Assembly: GCF_039537585.1 (NCBI RefSeq)
Contig: NZ_BAABAU010000001.1
Location: 186,001-250,000, forward strand
Direction: 5' to 3'
Source of the DNA: Frondihabitans peucedani
Lineage (GTDB): Bacteria; Actinomycetota; Actinomycetes; Actinomycetales; Microbacteriaceae
DNA: 64,000 nt
The translations under genes were made by a program, and so were the position numbers. Below are positions 39,513 to 50,011 of the stretch, one piece after another. Numbering within the stretch: the stretch's first letter is position 1; each line of letters starts with the position of its first letter. Below the pieces are notes generated by a model. That model had not been told where the DNA came from. It saw only the letters and a list, made by a program, of their open reading frames with translations, and ran no database searches.

Positions 39513-40352
39513 CTAGTTGGAGCGGGCCGTCAGCCAGACCGTGATCGCGACGATTGCGCCGAGACCGAAGATCCAGATGAAGAGGCCTTCCGACACCGGA
39601 CCGAGGTCGCCCAGCTGGAACCCGCCCGGGGACGGGTTCTTCTCGAGGTACTTCAGGTACGTGATGATGTCCGCTTTGTCTTGCGGCGTGATGTTCAGGT
39701 CGTTGAACACGGGCATGTTCTGCGGGCCGGTGAGCATGGCCTCGTAGATGTGCTTGGAGGACGTGCCCTTGAGGTTGGGGGCGAACTTGCCCTCGGTCAG
39801 CGCGCCGCCGGCACCGGCGACGTTGTGGCACATGGCGCAGTTGATGCGGAAGAGCTCGGCGCCCTTCGCGGCGTTGCCGTCGGCACCGAGGTACTTCGAG
39901 CTCGGCTCGGAGGGGCCGGTGCCGAGGGAGGCGATGTAGGCGGCCATGGCCTGCGTCTGCGCGTTGGTGAACTGTGCGGGCTTCTCGAGCGCCTGCGGGC
40001 CGTCGGCGGCCAGCGGCATGCGACCGGTGCCGACCTGGAAGTCGACGGCGGCCGAGCCGACGCCGATCAGGCTCGGGCCGGACGCGGTGCCCGCTGCGGA
40101 GAGCCCGTGGCAGGTCGCGCAGTTCGCCGCGAAGAGCTTCTTGCCCTCGTTGACCTGCGACTGGGACGCACCGCTGCCGGTGTTCGTGTCGGCGGTGGCC
40201 GTCGACGTGAACAGGGCGTACGCCCCGCCGGTGGTCAGGAGGCCGACCAGGATCAGCGAGACGGTCGCGAGCGGGGAGCGGCGACCGGCGCGCTTCTTGG
40301 AGGAAGTGGCGCCGGTCGTCTTGGACGTGGAGGCTGCTTTTCTGAGGTTCAT
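39513..40352 (-). CDS. qcrC: Diheme cytochrome c subunit of the bcc complex
   Basis: A 279-residue membrane-anchored diheme cytochrome c that relays electrons straight from the Rieske protein to CuA, replacing soluble cytochrome c. Two CXXCH motifs, CATCHG and CAMCHN, mark two c-type domains; MPVFND and GRMPLAADG supply methionine ligands. There is an N-terminal signal anchor (about 28-50) and a C-terminal membrane segment (about 258-276). I chose ATG 40352; the frame is open to a TTG at 40370, which would add six residues. Confidence 0.96.
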   Translation of the reverse strand: MNLRKAASTSKTTGATSSKKRAGRRSPLATVSLILVGLLTTGGAYALFTSTATADTNTGSGASQSQVNEGKKLFAANCATCHGLSAAGTASGPSLIGVGSAAVDFQVGTGRMPLAADGPQALEKPAQFTNAQTQAMAAYIASLGTGPSEPSSKYLGADGNAAKGAELFRINCAMCHNVAGAGGALTEGKFAPNLKGTSSKHIYEAMLTGPQNMPVFNDLNITPQDKADIITYLKYLEKNPSPGGFQLGDLGPVSEGLFIWIFGLGAIVAITVWLTARSN

Positions 40353-40373
40353 TGCGCTGCGTGGATCCAATGC

Positions 40374-41018
40374 CTATTTGAGGATGTAGATGACCAGGAA
40401 CAGGCCGATCCACACCACGTCGACGAAGTGCCAGTAGTACGAGATCACGATGGCGCTGGTGGCCTCGCGGTGTCCGAAGTTCTTGACCGCGTAGGCGCGA
40501 CCGATGATGAACAGGAAGCAGATGAGACCGCCGGTCACGTGCGCGGCGTGGAAGCCGGTCGTGAGGTAGAAGGCGGAGCCGTAGGCACTGGACTGCAGCG
40601 TCACGTGCTCGGAGATCAGGTTGGTGTACTCGTACGTCTGCAGCGCGACGAACGTGGCGCCCATGGCGTACGTGAGGAAGAACCACTCGACGAGGCCCCA
40701 CTTGCTGACCTGGAACAGCCGGCCGGTGCGCTTGCCCTGCAGGCGCTCGGCGGCGAAGACGCCGAACTGGCAGGTGACGCTCGAGAGCACCAGGGTGATC
40801 GTGTTGAACGCCGCGAAGGGCACGTCGAGCTTCGTCGTCTGCGACGCCCACAGCTCGGGCGACGTGCTGCGGAGCGTGAAGTAGATCGCGAACAGGCCGG
40901 CGAAGAACATCACCTCGCTTCCGAGCCAGACGATGGTGCCGACGGCAGCGGTGCTCGGCCGGTTGACGACCGGTGCACCAGTGGTTCTTGCGAGAGGGGT
41001 ACTTGTCACAAGAGCCAT
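40374..41018 (-). CDS. ctaE: Cytochrome c oxidase subunit III
   Basis: A 214-residue subunit III with five membrane segments. Conserved family features are [15 protein letters not shown] near the N-terminus, [10 protein letters not shown], and the C-terminal [19 protein letters not shown]. It is encoded with the bcc genes rather than with ctaCDF, the usual actinobacterial arrangement. The start is ATG 41018; open frame upstream is a shadow of trpD. qcrC begins about 20 bases downstream. Confidence 0.97.
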   Translation of the reverse strand: MALVTSTPLARTTGAPVVNRPSTAAVGTIVWLGSEVMFFAGLFAIYFTLRSTSPELWASQTTKLDVPFAAFNTITLVLSSVTCQFGVFAAERLQGKRTGRLFQVSKWGLVEWFFLTYAMGATFVALQTYEYTNLISEHVTLQSSAYGSAFYLTTGFHAAHVTGGLICFLFIIGRAYAVKNFGHREATSAIVISYYWHFVDVVWIGLFLVIYILK

Positions 41019-41098
41019 TATGGCTGAAAAAGTGCAGCTTGCCCCGCTGCGAAAGAGTGCCAGTCTCGACATCGAGCTATCTGAGAGAAGCCGCTCAG

Positions 41099-41104
41099 TA
41101 GGCT
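41099..41104 (+). promoter_or_regulatory. Candidate -10 element (TAGGCT) of leaderless trpD
   Basis: TAGGCT is followed by seven bases and then the trpD ATG, with no ribosome-binding site. This is the same arrangement as before the prenyl synthase at 576. Confidence 0.5.
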
Positions 41105-41111
41105 GAGAAGC

Positions 41112-42164
41112 ATGACCGACGCTCTGTCCTGGCCCCGAATCATCGACGCGCTGCTCGAGGGCGACGACCTGTCCATCGCCGATGCCACGTGGGCCATGGA
41201 GAGCGTCATGGTGGGGGAGGCGACTCCGGCCCAGCTGGCCGCCTTCCTGGTCGCTCTCCGGGCCAAGGGCGAGACGGTCGACGAGATCGTGGGCTTCCGC
41301 GACGCGATCCTGGCGCACGCTCTGCCGCTCCCCGTCGATTCCATGGGGGTTGACATCGTCGGCACCGGCGGCGACCGGTTCGGGACCGTCAACATCTCGA
41401 CGATGGCCTCGATCGTGGTCGCTTCGTCGGGTGTCCCCGTCATCAAGCACGGCAACCGGGCCGCGAGCTCCGCGTCCGGGTCGTCCGACGTGCTGAGCGC
41501 CCTCGGAGTCGATCTGTCTCGTGATCCTGCGCGGGTCGCGGAGGTCCTCGGCGAGGTCGGCATCACCTTCGCGTACGCGGCGGCGTTCCACCCCGGCTTC
41601 AAGCACGCGGCGGCGACGCGGCGCGAGATCGGCGTGCCGACGGTCTTCAACTTCCTGGGCCCGCTGACGAACCCCGCCCGGCCCGAGGCGAGCGCCGTCG
41701 GAGTGGCCAATGCGTCGAAGGTCGGCCTGATCGTCGGCGTGTTCCAGACGCGCGGCGCGACCGCGCTCGTCTTCCGCGGCGACGACGGGCTCGACGAGCT
41801 CACGACGACCGGTCACAGCCACATCTGGGAGGTGTCCGGCGGGTCGGTCACGGAGCACGATCTCGATCCTGTCGAGCTCGGCCTGCCGCGCGTGTCGATC
41901 GACGACCTCCTCGGCCGCGACGCCCTGCACAACGCCGCCGTGGCACGGAGGGTGCTCGACGGCGAGAAGGGGGCGGTGCGCGACATCGTGCTCCTGAACG
42001 CGGCGGCCGGCCTCGTGGCGTTCCGTCTCGCGCAGGATCCCGCGCAGCGCGACCGCCCGATCGTCACGCGGTTCCGCGAGCAGCTCCGCGTCGCGGCCGA
42101 GGCCATCGACGCCGGTCTCGCGTCGGCCAAGCTGGCCGAGTGGGTGGCCGCGACTCGACGGTGA
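41112..42164 (+). CDS. trpD: Anthranilate phosphoribosyltransferase
   Basis: A 350-residue TrpD, which transfers phosphoribose from PRPP to anthranilate in tryptophan synthesis. The PRPP-binding [14 protein letters not shown] loop, [21 protein letters not shown] and the [36 protein letters not shown] segment are diagnostic. The gene is isolated from other trp genes here. It diverges from ctaE and ends at a bidirectional terminator shared with glpK. Confidence 0.97.
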   Translation: MTDALSWPRIIDALLEGDDLSIADATWAMESVMVGEATPAQLAAFLVALRAKGETVDEIVGFRDAILAHALPLPVDSMGVDIVGTGGDRFGTVNISTMASIVVASSGVPVIKHGNRAASSASGSSDVLSALGVDLSRDPARVAEVLGEVGITFAYAAAFHPGFKHAAATRREIGVPTVFNFLGPLTNPARPEASAVGVANASKVGLIVGVFQTRGATALVFRGDDGLDELTTTGHSHIWEVSGGSVTEHDLDPVELGLPRVSIDDLLGRDALHNAAVARRVLDGEKGAVRDIVLLNAAAGLVAFRLAQDPAQRDRPIVTRFREQLRVAAEAIDAGLASAKLAEWVAATRR

Positions 42165-42175
42165 CACGCACGTGG

Positions 42176-42207
42176 AAGGCCCGGCAGGAGCGATCCTGCC
42201 GGGCCTT
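42176..42207. terminator. Bidirectional terminator between trpD and glpK
   Basis: A perfect 14-bp stem, AAGGCCCGGCAGGA (42176-42189) with TCCTGCCGGGCCTT (42194-42207), with a GCGA loop. Its symmetry and position between convergent genes suit termination on both strands. Confidence 0.95.
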
Positions 42208-42225
42208 CGTCACGCGCGGAGAGCG

Positions 42226-43743
42226 TCAGCTGACGTCGGAGTCGACCCAGTCGAACGTCTTCGTCACGGCCTTCTTCCAGAGGCGGAGCTGGCGCTCGCG
42301 CTCGTCGGCGTCCATGTTCGGCTCCCAGCGCTTCGACTGCTGCCAGTTCGCGCGCAGGTCGTCGAGGTTCTCCCAGAAGCCGACCGCGAGGCCCGCGGCG
42401 TAGGCGGCGCCGAGTGCCGTCGTCTCGGCCACGACGGGCCGGACCACGGGCACGTTCAGGATGTCGGCCTGGAACTGCATGAGGGCGTCGTTCGCCGTCA
42501 TGCCGCCGTCGACCTTCAGCTCGGTGAGGTCGACGCCGGAGTCGGCGTTGACCGCGTCGAGCACCTCGCGGGTCTGGAACGCCGTCGCCTCCAGGGCGGC
42601 ACGGGCGATGTGGCCCTTGTTGACGTAGCGCGTCATGCCGACCAGGGCACCCCGCGCGTCCGAGCGCCAGTACGGAGCGAACAGGCCGGAGAACGCCGGC
42701 ACGAAGTACACGCCGCCGTTGTCCTCGACCGTGGTGGCCAGGGCCTCGACCTCGGGAGCCGAGTTGATGATGCCCAGGTTGTCGCGGAGCCACTGGATCA
42801 GCGAGCCCGTCACGGCGATCGATCCTTCGAGGGCGTAGTGGATCGGTCCGTCGCCGAGCTTGTAGCCGATCGTCGTGAGGAGGCCGTTCTCGCTCCGCAC
42901 CTTCTCGGTGCCGGTGTTGAAGATCAGGAAGTTGCCGGTGCCGTAGGTGTTCTTCGACTCGCCCTGGTCGAACGCGGCCTGGCCGAAGGTCGCGGCCTGC
43001 TGGTCGCCCAGGATGCCGGCGATCGGGACCTCGCGGAGGAGCGACGACGACGAGGCGTAGCCGTAGATCTCGGACGACGACTTCACCTCGGGCAGCATCG
43101 ACTTCGGGACCCCGAAGACGTCGAGGATGTCCTGGCGCCACTCGAGCGTCTCGAGGTCGAGGAAGAGCGTCCGGGAGGCGTTGGTGACGTCGGTGACGTG
43201 CACGCCGCCGTCGGTTCCGCCGGTGAGGTTCCAGAGCACCCACGTGTCGGTGGTGCCGAAGAGGAGGTCGCCCGCCTCGGCCTTCTCGCGGGCGCCCTCG
43301 ACGTTCTCCAGGATCCAGACGATCTTGGTGCCGGCGAAGTAGGTGCTGAGCGGCAGCCCGACGATGTCCTTGAAGCGCTCGACGCCTCCGTCGGCGGCGA
43401 ACCGGTCGACGATCTCCTGCGTTCGCGTGTCCTGCCAGACGATCGCGTTGTAGACGGGCTCGCCGGTGTTCTTGTCCCAGACCACCGCGGTCTCGCGCTG
43501 GTTGGTGATGCCGACGGCCTTGATGTTGTGGCGGGTGATGTTGGCGCGGCTGAGGGCCTGGCCGATGACCTCGCGGGTGTTCTCCCAGATCTCCTTCGGG
43601 TCGTGCTCGACCCAGCCGGCACGGGGGAAGATCTGCTCGTGCTCGAGCTGGCCGGTCGACACGATCGAACCGGAGTGGTCGAAGACGATGGCCCGGCTGG
43701 ATGTCGTGCCCTGGTCGATGGCGAGGATGTAGTCGTCGCTCAC
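42226..43743 (-). CDS. glpK: Glycerol kinase
   Basis: A 505-residue FGGY-family kinase that phosphorylates glycerol to sn-glycerol 3-phosphate in the cytoplasm. It begins [20 protein letters not shown] (phosphate-1 loop); the FGGY signatures [18 protein letters not shown] and [27 protein letters not shown], and the [18 protein letters not shown] adenosine segment, are present. The GTG start at 43743 follows GGAGCACC. It lies 50 bases downstream of glpF in one operon. Confidence 0.97.
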   Translation of the reverse strand: MSDDYILAIDQGTTSSRAIVFDHSGSIVSTGQLEHEQIFPRAGWVEHDPKEIWENTREVIGQALSRANITRHNIKAVGITNQRETAVVWDKNTGEPVYNAIVWQDTRTQEIVDRFAADGGVERFKDIVGLPLSTYFAGTKIVWILENVEGAREKAEAGDLLFGTTDTWVLWNLTGGTDGGVHVTDVTNASRTLFLDLETLEWRQDILDVFGVPKSMLPEVKSSSEIYGYASSSSLLREVPIAGILGDQQAATFGQAAFDQGESKNTYGTGNFLIFNTGTEKVRSENGLLTTIGYKLGDGPIHYALEGSIAVTGSLIQWLRDNLGIINSAPEVEALATTVEDNGGVYFVPAFSGLFAPYWRSDARGALVGMTRYVNKGHIARAALEATAFQTREVLDAVNADSGVDLTELKVDGGMTANDALMQFQADILNVPVVRPVVAETTALGAAYAAGLAVGFWENLDDLRANWQQSKRWEPNMDADERERQLRLWKKAVTKTFDWVDSDVS

Positions 43744-43793
43744 GGGTGGTGCTCCTTCGTCGTTGAGTAGAACGGGGATGAGGGGGAAGAGCG

Positions 43794-44513
43794 TCAGGCC
43801 AGGGGGAGGAGGGCCGAGGAGAGCAGCGCCGCGAGGGCACCGCCGACCAGGGGTCCGACGACCGGCACCCAGGCGTACGACCAGTCGCTGCCGCCCTTGC
43901 CCTTGATGGGCAGGACCGCGTGGGCGATGCGGGGGCCGAGGTCGCGCGCGGGGTTGATGGCGTAGCCGGTCGGGCCGCCGAGCGAGGCGCCGATCGCGAT
44001 GACCAGGAAGGCGACGGGGATGGCGCCGAGCTCCGAGGGCGTCTTGCCGTTGGTGAAGGCGATGATCACGAAGACCAGGACGAAGGTGCCGATGATCTCG
44101 GTCACGAGGTTCCAGGCGTAGTTGCGGATCGCCGGGCCTGTGGAGAAGACGCCGAGCTTCGCGGCGGGCTCCGGCTCCTCGTCGAAGTGGTTCTTGTACG
44201 CCAGCCAGACGAGCACGGCGCCGATGAAGGCGCCGACCATCTGCGCTGCGATGTAGACCAGGAACTGGACGAAGTCGATCTTGCCGAGGATCAGCTGGGC
44301 GATGCTGACGGCCGGGTTCAGATGGGCGCCCGACTTGTACGAGACCGTGACACCGGCGAAGACCGCGAGGCCCCAGCCGAAGTTGACCATGAGGGTGCCG
44401 CCGTTGAACCCCTTGCTCTTCACGAGCGCGACGTTCGCTACGACACCTCCACCGAGGAGCAGCAGCATCGCTGTGCCCACCGTTTCAGAGAGAAAAATGA
44501 TTCCGAGGGACAC
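43794..44513 (-). CDS. glpF: Glycerol facilitator / aquaglyceroporin
   Basis: A 239-residue MIP-family channel with six membrane segments. The two pore motifs are HLNPAVS and AINPARD. The aspartate after the second NPA is the mark of glycerol-conducting GlpF rather than water-specific aquaporins. The GTG start has AAGGAAGG upstream. It is the first gene of the glpF-glpK operon and diverges from dhaK. Confidence 0.95.
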   Translation of the reverse strand: MSLGIIFLSETVGTAMLLLLGGGVVANVALVKSKGFNGGTLMVNFGWGLAVFAGVTVSYKSGAHLNPAVSIAQLILGKIDFVQFLVYIAAQMVGAFIGAVLVWLAYKNHFDEEPEPAAKLGVFSTGPAIRNYAWNLVTEIIGTFVLVFVIIAFTNGKTPSELGAIPVAFLVIAIGASLGGPTGYAINPARDLGPRIAHAVLPIKGKGGSDWSYAWVPVVGPLVGGALAALLSSALLPLA

Positions 44514-44728
44514 GGTGACCTTCCTTAGTCGTTAACGGCGGTAGCACGGAAGGCGCGCTCCGCATTGAGCGTTTGTCACACCATAGACCCGGTGGCAAAC
44601 ATTTCAACCCCACAGGTCTGGACTTTGTTTTGTGTCTGGCTGTGTCCGTTACCGGGGCGATAACGTAAGCCCACGACCGTGCAGCCGAGAGCACTCGAGC
44701 GCTCCCGCGGTGAACAAGGAGGACTTCG
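44514..44728. promoter_or_regulatory. Divergent control region between glpF and dhaK
   Basis: A 215-base non-coding gap that must hold both promoters. The best dyad is GTTTGTCACACC (44571-44582) against GGTGGCAAAC (44591-44600), an imperfect inverted repeat. GTTTTGTGTC (44627-44636) resembles its left half. TAACGT (44661-44666) could be a -10 for dhaK, whose ribosome-binding site AAGGAGG is near 44716. No regulator gene lies beside it in this window. Confidence 0.4.
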
Positions 44729-45730
<1,002 letters not shown>

Positions 45731-45770
45731 TCCTGCGATCGGGTTCGACCATCCGCACGCGATCGCGAAG

Positions 45771-45845
45771 CGCACCGACGCGATCAGCACCGACGCGACC
45801 AGCACCGACGAGACCAGCACCGACGTCACCAGCACCGACGCAACC
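45771..45845 (+). repeat. Five 15-base tandem repeats between dhaK and dhaL
   Basis: The unit AGCACCGACGCGACC occurs five times in tandem (45771-45785, 45786-45800, 45801-45815, 45816-45830, 45831-45845) with one to three changes per copy. It lies in the 138-base gap between dhaK and dhaL. The unit is five codons long, so it keeps any reading frame open; one frame reads as repeated Ala-Pro-Thr-Arg-Pro, and the dhaK/dhaL frame as His-Arg-Arg-Asp-Gln. Confidence 0.9.
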
Positions 45846-45868
45846 AGCACGACGAAAGGCAGCACCGC

Positions 45869-46513
45869 ATGACGCTCGACCTCTCCTGGGTCACGACCTG
45901 GGTCGACGACACCGTCGCCGTCGTCTCCGACAACCGGCTGCGGTTGAGCGAGCTCGACCGCGAGATCGGCGACGGCGACCACGGTGAGAACCTCGACCGC
46001 GGCTTCGCGGCCGTCAAGGCCAAGTTCGACGCGCTCCCCGAGGGGTCGACGCCGGGCTCGGCTCTGAAGCTCGTCGCGACGACGCTCATCTCGACCGTCG
46101 GCGGTGCAAGCGGCCCGCTGCTCGGCACGGCCTACCTCAAGGGCGCCCAGGCTCTGGGCGATGCCGCCGAGCTGGACGCCGACGCGGTCGTCGCGCTCCT
46201 GACCGCCGCGCGCGACGGGGTCGTCCTGCGCGGCAAGGCCGAGGTCGGCGACAAGACGATGATCGACGCCTGGACCCCGGCCGTCGATGCTGCGACCGCG
46301 GCTGCCGCGTCCGGCGCCTCTCCCGCCGCGGTCCTCCGCGCCGCAGCGGACGCCGCCGTCGAGGGCGCAGCGTCGACCGAGCCCCTCGTGGCTCGGAAGG
46401 GCCGCGCCAGCTACCTCGGCGACCGCGCCGTCGGTCACCGCGACCCGGGCGCCGAGTCGTCCTCTCTCATCCTCATCGCCGCCGCGGAAGCGGCCGAAGC
46501 AACGGAAGGCTGA
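45869..46513 (+). CDS. dhaL: Dihydroxyacetone kinase subunit DhaL
   Basis: A 214-residue nucleotide-binding subunit of dihydroxyacetone kinase. The Mg-ADP-chelating aspartates lie in LSELDREIGDGDHGENLDRG (about residues 28-47), and GGASGPLLGTAYLKGA with GDKTMIDAW and the C-terminal DPGAESS are conserved. Bound ADP is rephosphorylated by DhaM and then phosphorylates the substrate on DhaK. ATG 45869 has GAAAGG upstream. dhaM follows after two bases. Confidence 0.96.
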   Translation: MTLDLSWVTTWVDDTVAVVSDNRLRLSELDREIGDGDHGENLDRGFAAVKAKFDALPEGSTPGSALKLVATTLISTVGGASGPLLGTAYLKGAQALGDAAELDADAVVALLTAARDGVVLRGKAEVGDKTMIDAWTPAVDAATAAAASGASPAAVLRAAADAAVEGAASTEPLVARKGRASYLGDRAVGHRDPGAESSSLILIAAAEAAEATEG

Positions 46514-46515
46514 TC

Positions 46516-47208
46516 ATGGCCGCAAGCGTAGGAATCCTCGTCGTCTCTCACAGCTCGAAGATCGCGGAGGGCACGGTGGAGCTGGCGAAGCAGATGGCGC
46601 CGAGCATCACGATCGTCGCCGCGGGCGGCACCGACGAGGGCGGGCTCGGCACGAGCTTCGACAAGGTCTCGTCGGGCATCGGCCAGGCGCAGCAGGGCCG
46701 GGGCGTCGTGATCCTGGCCGATCTGGGCTCGGCGATCCTCACCGCCGAGACCGCCGTCGACTTCCTCGACGACGCCGAGAGGGCGCTCGTCGTGATCGCC
46801 GACGCCCCCGTCGTCGAGGGGACCGTCGCTGCCGCCGTCGCCGCCGAGACCGGCGGCTCGCTGACGAAGGTCGCCGAGGCCGCTCGCACTGCCACCGGCG
46901 TCGCCGACCCGCACGCCGACGAGCGCACGCTGAGCCGTGACGAGGTGTCGGGCGCCGTCGAGCGGTCCGCCACCCTCGTGAACCCCTCGGGGCTTCACGC
47001 GAGGCCGGCGGCGGAGTTCGTCAAGCACGCGTCGAAGTTCACCTCGAGCATCCAGATCAACGGCGTCGACGCGAAGAGCCTCCTCCGCATCATGGGGCTG
47101 GGTCTGCCTCAGGGGTCGACGGTGAGCATCGTCGCGACCGGGGACGACGCGCCGCAGGCCGTCGACGCCCTCATCGCCCTCGTCGACTCGGGCTTCGGCG
47201 AGGTCTAG
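46516..47208 (+). CDS. dhaM: PTS-dependent dihydroxyacetone kinase phosphotransferase DhaM (EIIA-HPr)
   Basis: A 230-residue phosphoryl carrier with two domains: an EIIA-mannose-like domain (about 1-130) with the phosphorylated His12 in VVSHSS, and a C-terminal HPr-like domain (about 150-230) with His161 in NPSGLHARPAAEF. It lacks the partial EI domain found in E. coli DhaM, so phosphate must come from the general EI/HPr. Its 3' end overlaps the convergent YchJ gene by four bases. Confidence 0.95.
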   Translation: MAASVGILVVSHSSKIAEGTVELAKQMAPSITIVAAGGTDEGGLGTSFDKVSSGIGQAQQGRGVVILADLGSAILTAETAVDFLDDAERALVVIADAPVVEGTVAAAVAAETGGSLTKVAEAARTATGVADPHADERTLSRDEVSGAVERSATLVNPSGLHARPAAEFVKHASKFTSSIQINGVDAKSLLRIMGLGLPQGSTVSIVATGDDAPQAVDALIALVDSGFGEV

Positions 47209-47594
47209 GCGGCGTCGACGTAGACCCAGCGGTCTCCGACGCGCCGGAAGCGGCTCTCCTCCGACTGCACGCCCGCCGCGGCCCCGTGCCGGTAGCGCGC
47301 CTCGAACGTGACGGTGCCCGTCCGGTCGAGGAGGCCGCCGCCGGTGCTGCCGACGATGTCGAGCCGGTACCACCGGGTCTCCGGGTCGAGCTCGAGCGTG
47401 TCGGGCCGGGTCGCAGGATCCCACGTCTCGAGCAGGTAGGCCGCGTCACCGACCGCGAACGCGGAGTACCGCGAGCGCATCAGGCGTGTCGCCGTCGTCG
47501 CCCGGGCCTCTCCCCGGTGCAGGGGCAGGCAGCAGGATCCGTAGGTCTCGCCGCTGAGGCACGGGCACCGGGACTCGGGTGTGACGGCGGGCAT
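47205..47594 (-). CDS. YchJ family protein (UPF0225)
   Basis: A 129-residue YchJ-family protein of unknown function. The N-terminal SEC-C-like zinc motif (CPCLSGETYGSCCLPLH) binds metal in relatives, and RLMRSRYSAFAVGDAAYLLETW and the VTFEARYRHG-to-ESRFRRVGDRWVYVDA segments form the NTF2-like fold. I chose ATG 47594; an in-frame GTG upstream at about 47615 would add seven residues. Confidence 0.93.
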   Translation of the reverse strand: MPAVTPESRCPCLSGETYGSCCLPLHRGEARATTATRLMRSRYSAFAVGDAAYLLETWDPATRPDTLELDPETRWYRLDIVGSTGGGLLDRTGTVTFEARYRHGAAAGVQSEESRFRRVGDRWVYVDAA

Positions 47595-47686
47595 GACCTG
47601 AAGCGTAGTGTCCACGGAGACGGCCCTCAGGCAGCGGCCGTCGGAGAACGGCGGTCAGAGGACAGTCGTCAGAGAGCGGAGACCTC

Positions 47687-47875
47687 ATGCGGGCAGTGGT
47701 GATCGGAGTCGCAGCGGCGGTGTGTGTCCTGGCGATCGTGAGGTCGCGCCGAGCGGCCGGCGAGATCAAGAAGAGCGCGCGGTCGGCGAAGCGCAGGCAG
47801 GCCGTCACCCACGCGGTCCACCAGAAGCCGGGCAAGGTCGACCTCCCCAAGCTGCCGAAGATCAAGCGGAGCTGA
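47687..47875 (+). CDS. Small single-span membrane protein
   Basis: A 62-residue protein with one N-terminal hydrophobic segment (about 3-18, AVVIGVAAAVCVLAIV) followed by a strongly basic tail with many Lys and Arg. GCGGAG lies at a plausible distance from the ATG. The codon positions show the G/C-rich third base of real genes here. No family is recognised and the function is unknown. Confidence 0.6.
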   Translation: MRAVVIGVAAAVCVLAIVRSRRAAGEIKKSARSAKRRQAVTHAVHQKPGKVDLPKLPKIKRS

Positions 47876-47899
47876 ACCCCGGCGCCCGGACCCGGGCGA

Positions 47900-48670
47900 T
47901 CAGACCTGCGACACCGGCGAGACGACGAGCTCGTCGATCCGGACGTGCGCGGGGGAGTCGAGCACGAACAGCGCGGTCCGAGCTACATCGGTCGGCGTGA
48001 GCATCCTCTCGCGGGCCTCGCCCCCGGGGACGACGGGCCGCATGGCCAGGAAGTCGGTGTCGACGTCGCCCGGGCAGAGGTGGCAGGCGCGGACGCCGCT
48101 CGCAGCCTCCTGGACGTTGACCGTCCGGCAGACGGAGGCGAGCGCGCTCTTGCTCGCGCTGTACGCGACCCCGGCGCCGGGCGAGAACTGCCAGGCCGAG
48201 AACGACGAGACGACGACGATCTGGCCTCGCGCCCGGCGGAGAGCCGGCAGGGCGGCGTCGACGACGCGCGCGACCGCGGTCAGGTTGGTCTGCACGATGT
48301 CGTCGAACGAGTCCATCGTCTGATCCGCCCAGGTGCGCTGCGGCGAGTTGAGGCCGGCCGAGAGCACCAGCTCATCGATGGAGCCCCACCGGCGCAGGAT
48401 CGCGTCGCGCGCGCCGATCACGGACGACCCGTCGCGCACGTCGCACGGCACGACGACCGCGCTCCCGCCGTCCTCCTCGATCAGCCGGACCGTCTCGCGG
48501 AGGGCGTCCTCGCGGCGGCCGCTGACGGCGACGCGCCGCCCACCGGACGCTGCCAGGAGGGCCGTCGCGCGACCCATCCCGCTGCCGGCGCCGGTGATCC
48601 AGAGCACGGGGGCGTCATCCTGCCGGCTCGTCGCTGCGCTGTCGGCAGGGGTCGTCGTCGCGTCGCTCAC
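47900..48670 (-). CDS. Short-chain dehydrogenase/reductase
   Basis: A 256-residue classical SDR. The cofactor loop is TGAGSGMGRA (about 26-35), with RR after the second strand suggesting NADP preference, and the catalytic Tyr-Lys pair is YSASK with the Ser in VVSSFS. An N-terminal tail of about 20 residues is Ser/Thr/Ala-rich. The substrate is unknown. It diverges from another SDR gene at 48749. Confidence 0.92.
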   Translation of the reverse strand: MSDATTTPADSAATSRQDDAPVLWITGAGSGMGRATALLAASGGRRVAVSGRREDALRETVRLIEEDGGSAVVVPCDVRDGSSVIGARDAILRRWGSIDELVLSAGLNSPQRTWADQTMDSFDDIVQTNLTAVARVVDAALPALRRARGQIVVVSSFSAWQFSPGAGVAYSASKSALASVCRTVNVQEAASGVRACHLCPGDVDTDFLAMRPVVPGGEARERMLTPTDVARTALFVLDSPAHVRIDELVVSPVSQV

Positions 48671-48719
48671 GGGGGCTCCTCTGCGAGGTGCGGTCGATCC
48701 TGCACCCTCCCTCCCACAG

Positions 48720-48725
48720 TAGGGT
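48720..48725 (+). promoter_or_regulatory. Candidate -10 element (TAGGGT) of the SDR gene at 48749
   Basis: TAGGGT in the 78-base divergent gap between two SDR genes, 24 bases before the ATG and upstream of the GAGGAGG ribosome-binding site. Confidence 0.4.
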
Positions 48726-48748
48726 GCGAGAGACGAGGAGGTTCATCG

Positions 48749-49543
48749 ATGCTGATCGACTACACCGGGCGGGTCGTGGTGGTGACCGGAGCCGCGCGCG
48801 GGATCGGGCGCGTCATCGCCGAGAGGTTCCGCGCGGAGGGCGCCGATGTCGTGGCGCTCGACCTCGCGTTCGACGAGGCGGACGAGAGCGCTGCCGGCAC
48901 GGTGGCGGCAGGCAGCGGCCCGGGCATCACGATGATCCCCTGCGACGTCAGTGATCCTGCATCGGTCGCGTCAGCGGTCGCCCGGATCGACGAGCGGTTC
49001 GGCCGCATCGACGTGCTCGTGAACAACGCCGGGATCAACGTCGACGGCCTGGTCGCCGATCTCGACCCGGCCCGGTTCGCTCGCGCCCTCGAAGTCAACG
49101 TCGGAGGTGTCTTCGCCGTGAGCCAGGCCGTCGCACCCGTGATGAAGCGGGCGGGCACCGGCAGGATCATCAACGCCGCCTCGTTCGCCGCGATCGTCCC
49201 GAGCATCGGCAGCGCCGCCTACGCTGCCTCGAAGGCGGCCGTCGTGCAGTTCACGCGCGTCCTCGCGGGGGAGCTGGGACCGTGGGGGATCACCGTCAAC
49301 GCGTACGCGCCCGGCATGATCCCCACCGCGATGAACGGCTTCGCCGAGCTGCCCGAGGACGCGCAGTCGCGGCTCCTCGACACGCTCACCATCCGGCGCT
49401 GGGGGAGCCCCGACGACATCGCCGACCTGCTGTGCTTCCTCGCGAGCGACTTCGCCGGCTACATCACGGGCACCCTCGTCGACGTGTCGGGCGGCAAGCT
49501 GGCGACGCAGATCCCCAGCCGGGCGTACGAGTCGGAGCGCTAG
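48749..49543 (+). CDS. Short-chain dehydrogenase/reductase
   Basis: A 264-residue classical SDR of the FabG-like group. TGAARGIGR is the cofactor loop, an Asp ending the second strand (VVALDLAF) suggests NAD preference, NNAG is at about 87-90, and the catalytic Ser and YAASK follow. The C-terminal VDVSGGK segment is typical. GAGGAGG lies seven bases before ATG 48749. The substrate is unknown; it is distinct from the divergent SDR at 47900. Confidence 0.93.
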   Translation: MLIDYTGRVVVVTGAARGIGRVIAERFRAEGADVVALDLAFDEADESAAGTVAAGSGPGITMIPCDVSDPASVASAVARIDERFGRIDVLVNNAGINVDGLVADLDPARFARALEVNVGGVFAVSQAVAPVMKRAGTGRIINAASFAAIVPSIGSAAYAASKAAVVQFTRVLAGELGPWGITVNAYAPGMIPTAMNGFAELPEDAQSRLLDTLTIRRWGSPDDIADLLCFLASDFAGYITGTLVDVSGGKLATQIPSRAYESER

Positions 49544-49555
49544 CGGGTCTGGCGC

Positions 49556-50011
49556 TCAGCCCTCCGTCTCAGGCGTGACCGGGCCGCTGCCGGGGGAGTC
49601 CGTACCGATCGCGTCGGCGCCGAGCGCCTCCTGGTCGGCCGTCTCGAGTCGTCCGTCCGCGCCGGGAACGTCTCCGTCAGGCGCATCCGCGGTCTCCGTC
49701 GAGTAGACGACCGGGTCGGCGGTGGGGAAGTCGCCGTCCGGGCCGACCGTGCCGTCGTCGGACGACTCCACCGGCGCGACGGCGTCCGCCGCGTCGACCA
49801 CGGACGCTCCGTCGGGAGCCTCCTGAAGATCGCCGACCACCCCGAGCGCGTCCGCCGCCTCCCCGGAGTCCGTGTCGTCCGGCATCCCCTCCGTCTGCCG
49901 CCACTCCTCGACGTGGCCGGGGCCCGGCCGCCCCTGCACCAGAGACTGGCTCTCGTGCTTCAGCTCGTCGTCCAGCTGCGGGTTGTGCCTCGTGCTGCCG
50001 CGCTCGATCAT
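49556..50011 (-). CDS. Acidic low-complexity protein, hypothetical
   Basis: A 151-residue protein. The N-terminal 45 residues (MIERGSTRHNPQLDDELKHE, then VQGRPGPGHVEEWRQTEG) match a pattern I recognise from small actinobacterial hypothetical proteins of unknown role. The rest is an acidic, Asp/Ala/Gly/Pro-rich and probably disordered tail. ATG 50011 is preceded by GAGAGGA; the open frame upstream to 50122 lacks a good start. It ends 12 bases from the SDR gene, convergent to it. Confidence 0.7.
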   Translation of the reverse strand: MIERGSTRHNPQLDDELKHESQSLVQGRPGPGHVEEWRQTEGMPDDTDSGEAADALGVVGDLQEAPDGASVVDAADAVAPVESSDDGTVGPDGDFPTADPVVYSTETADAPDGDVPGADGRLETADQEALGADAIGTDSPGSGPVTPETEG

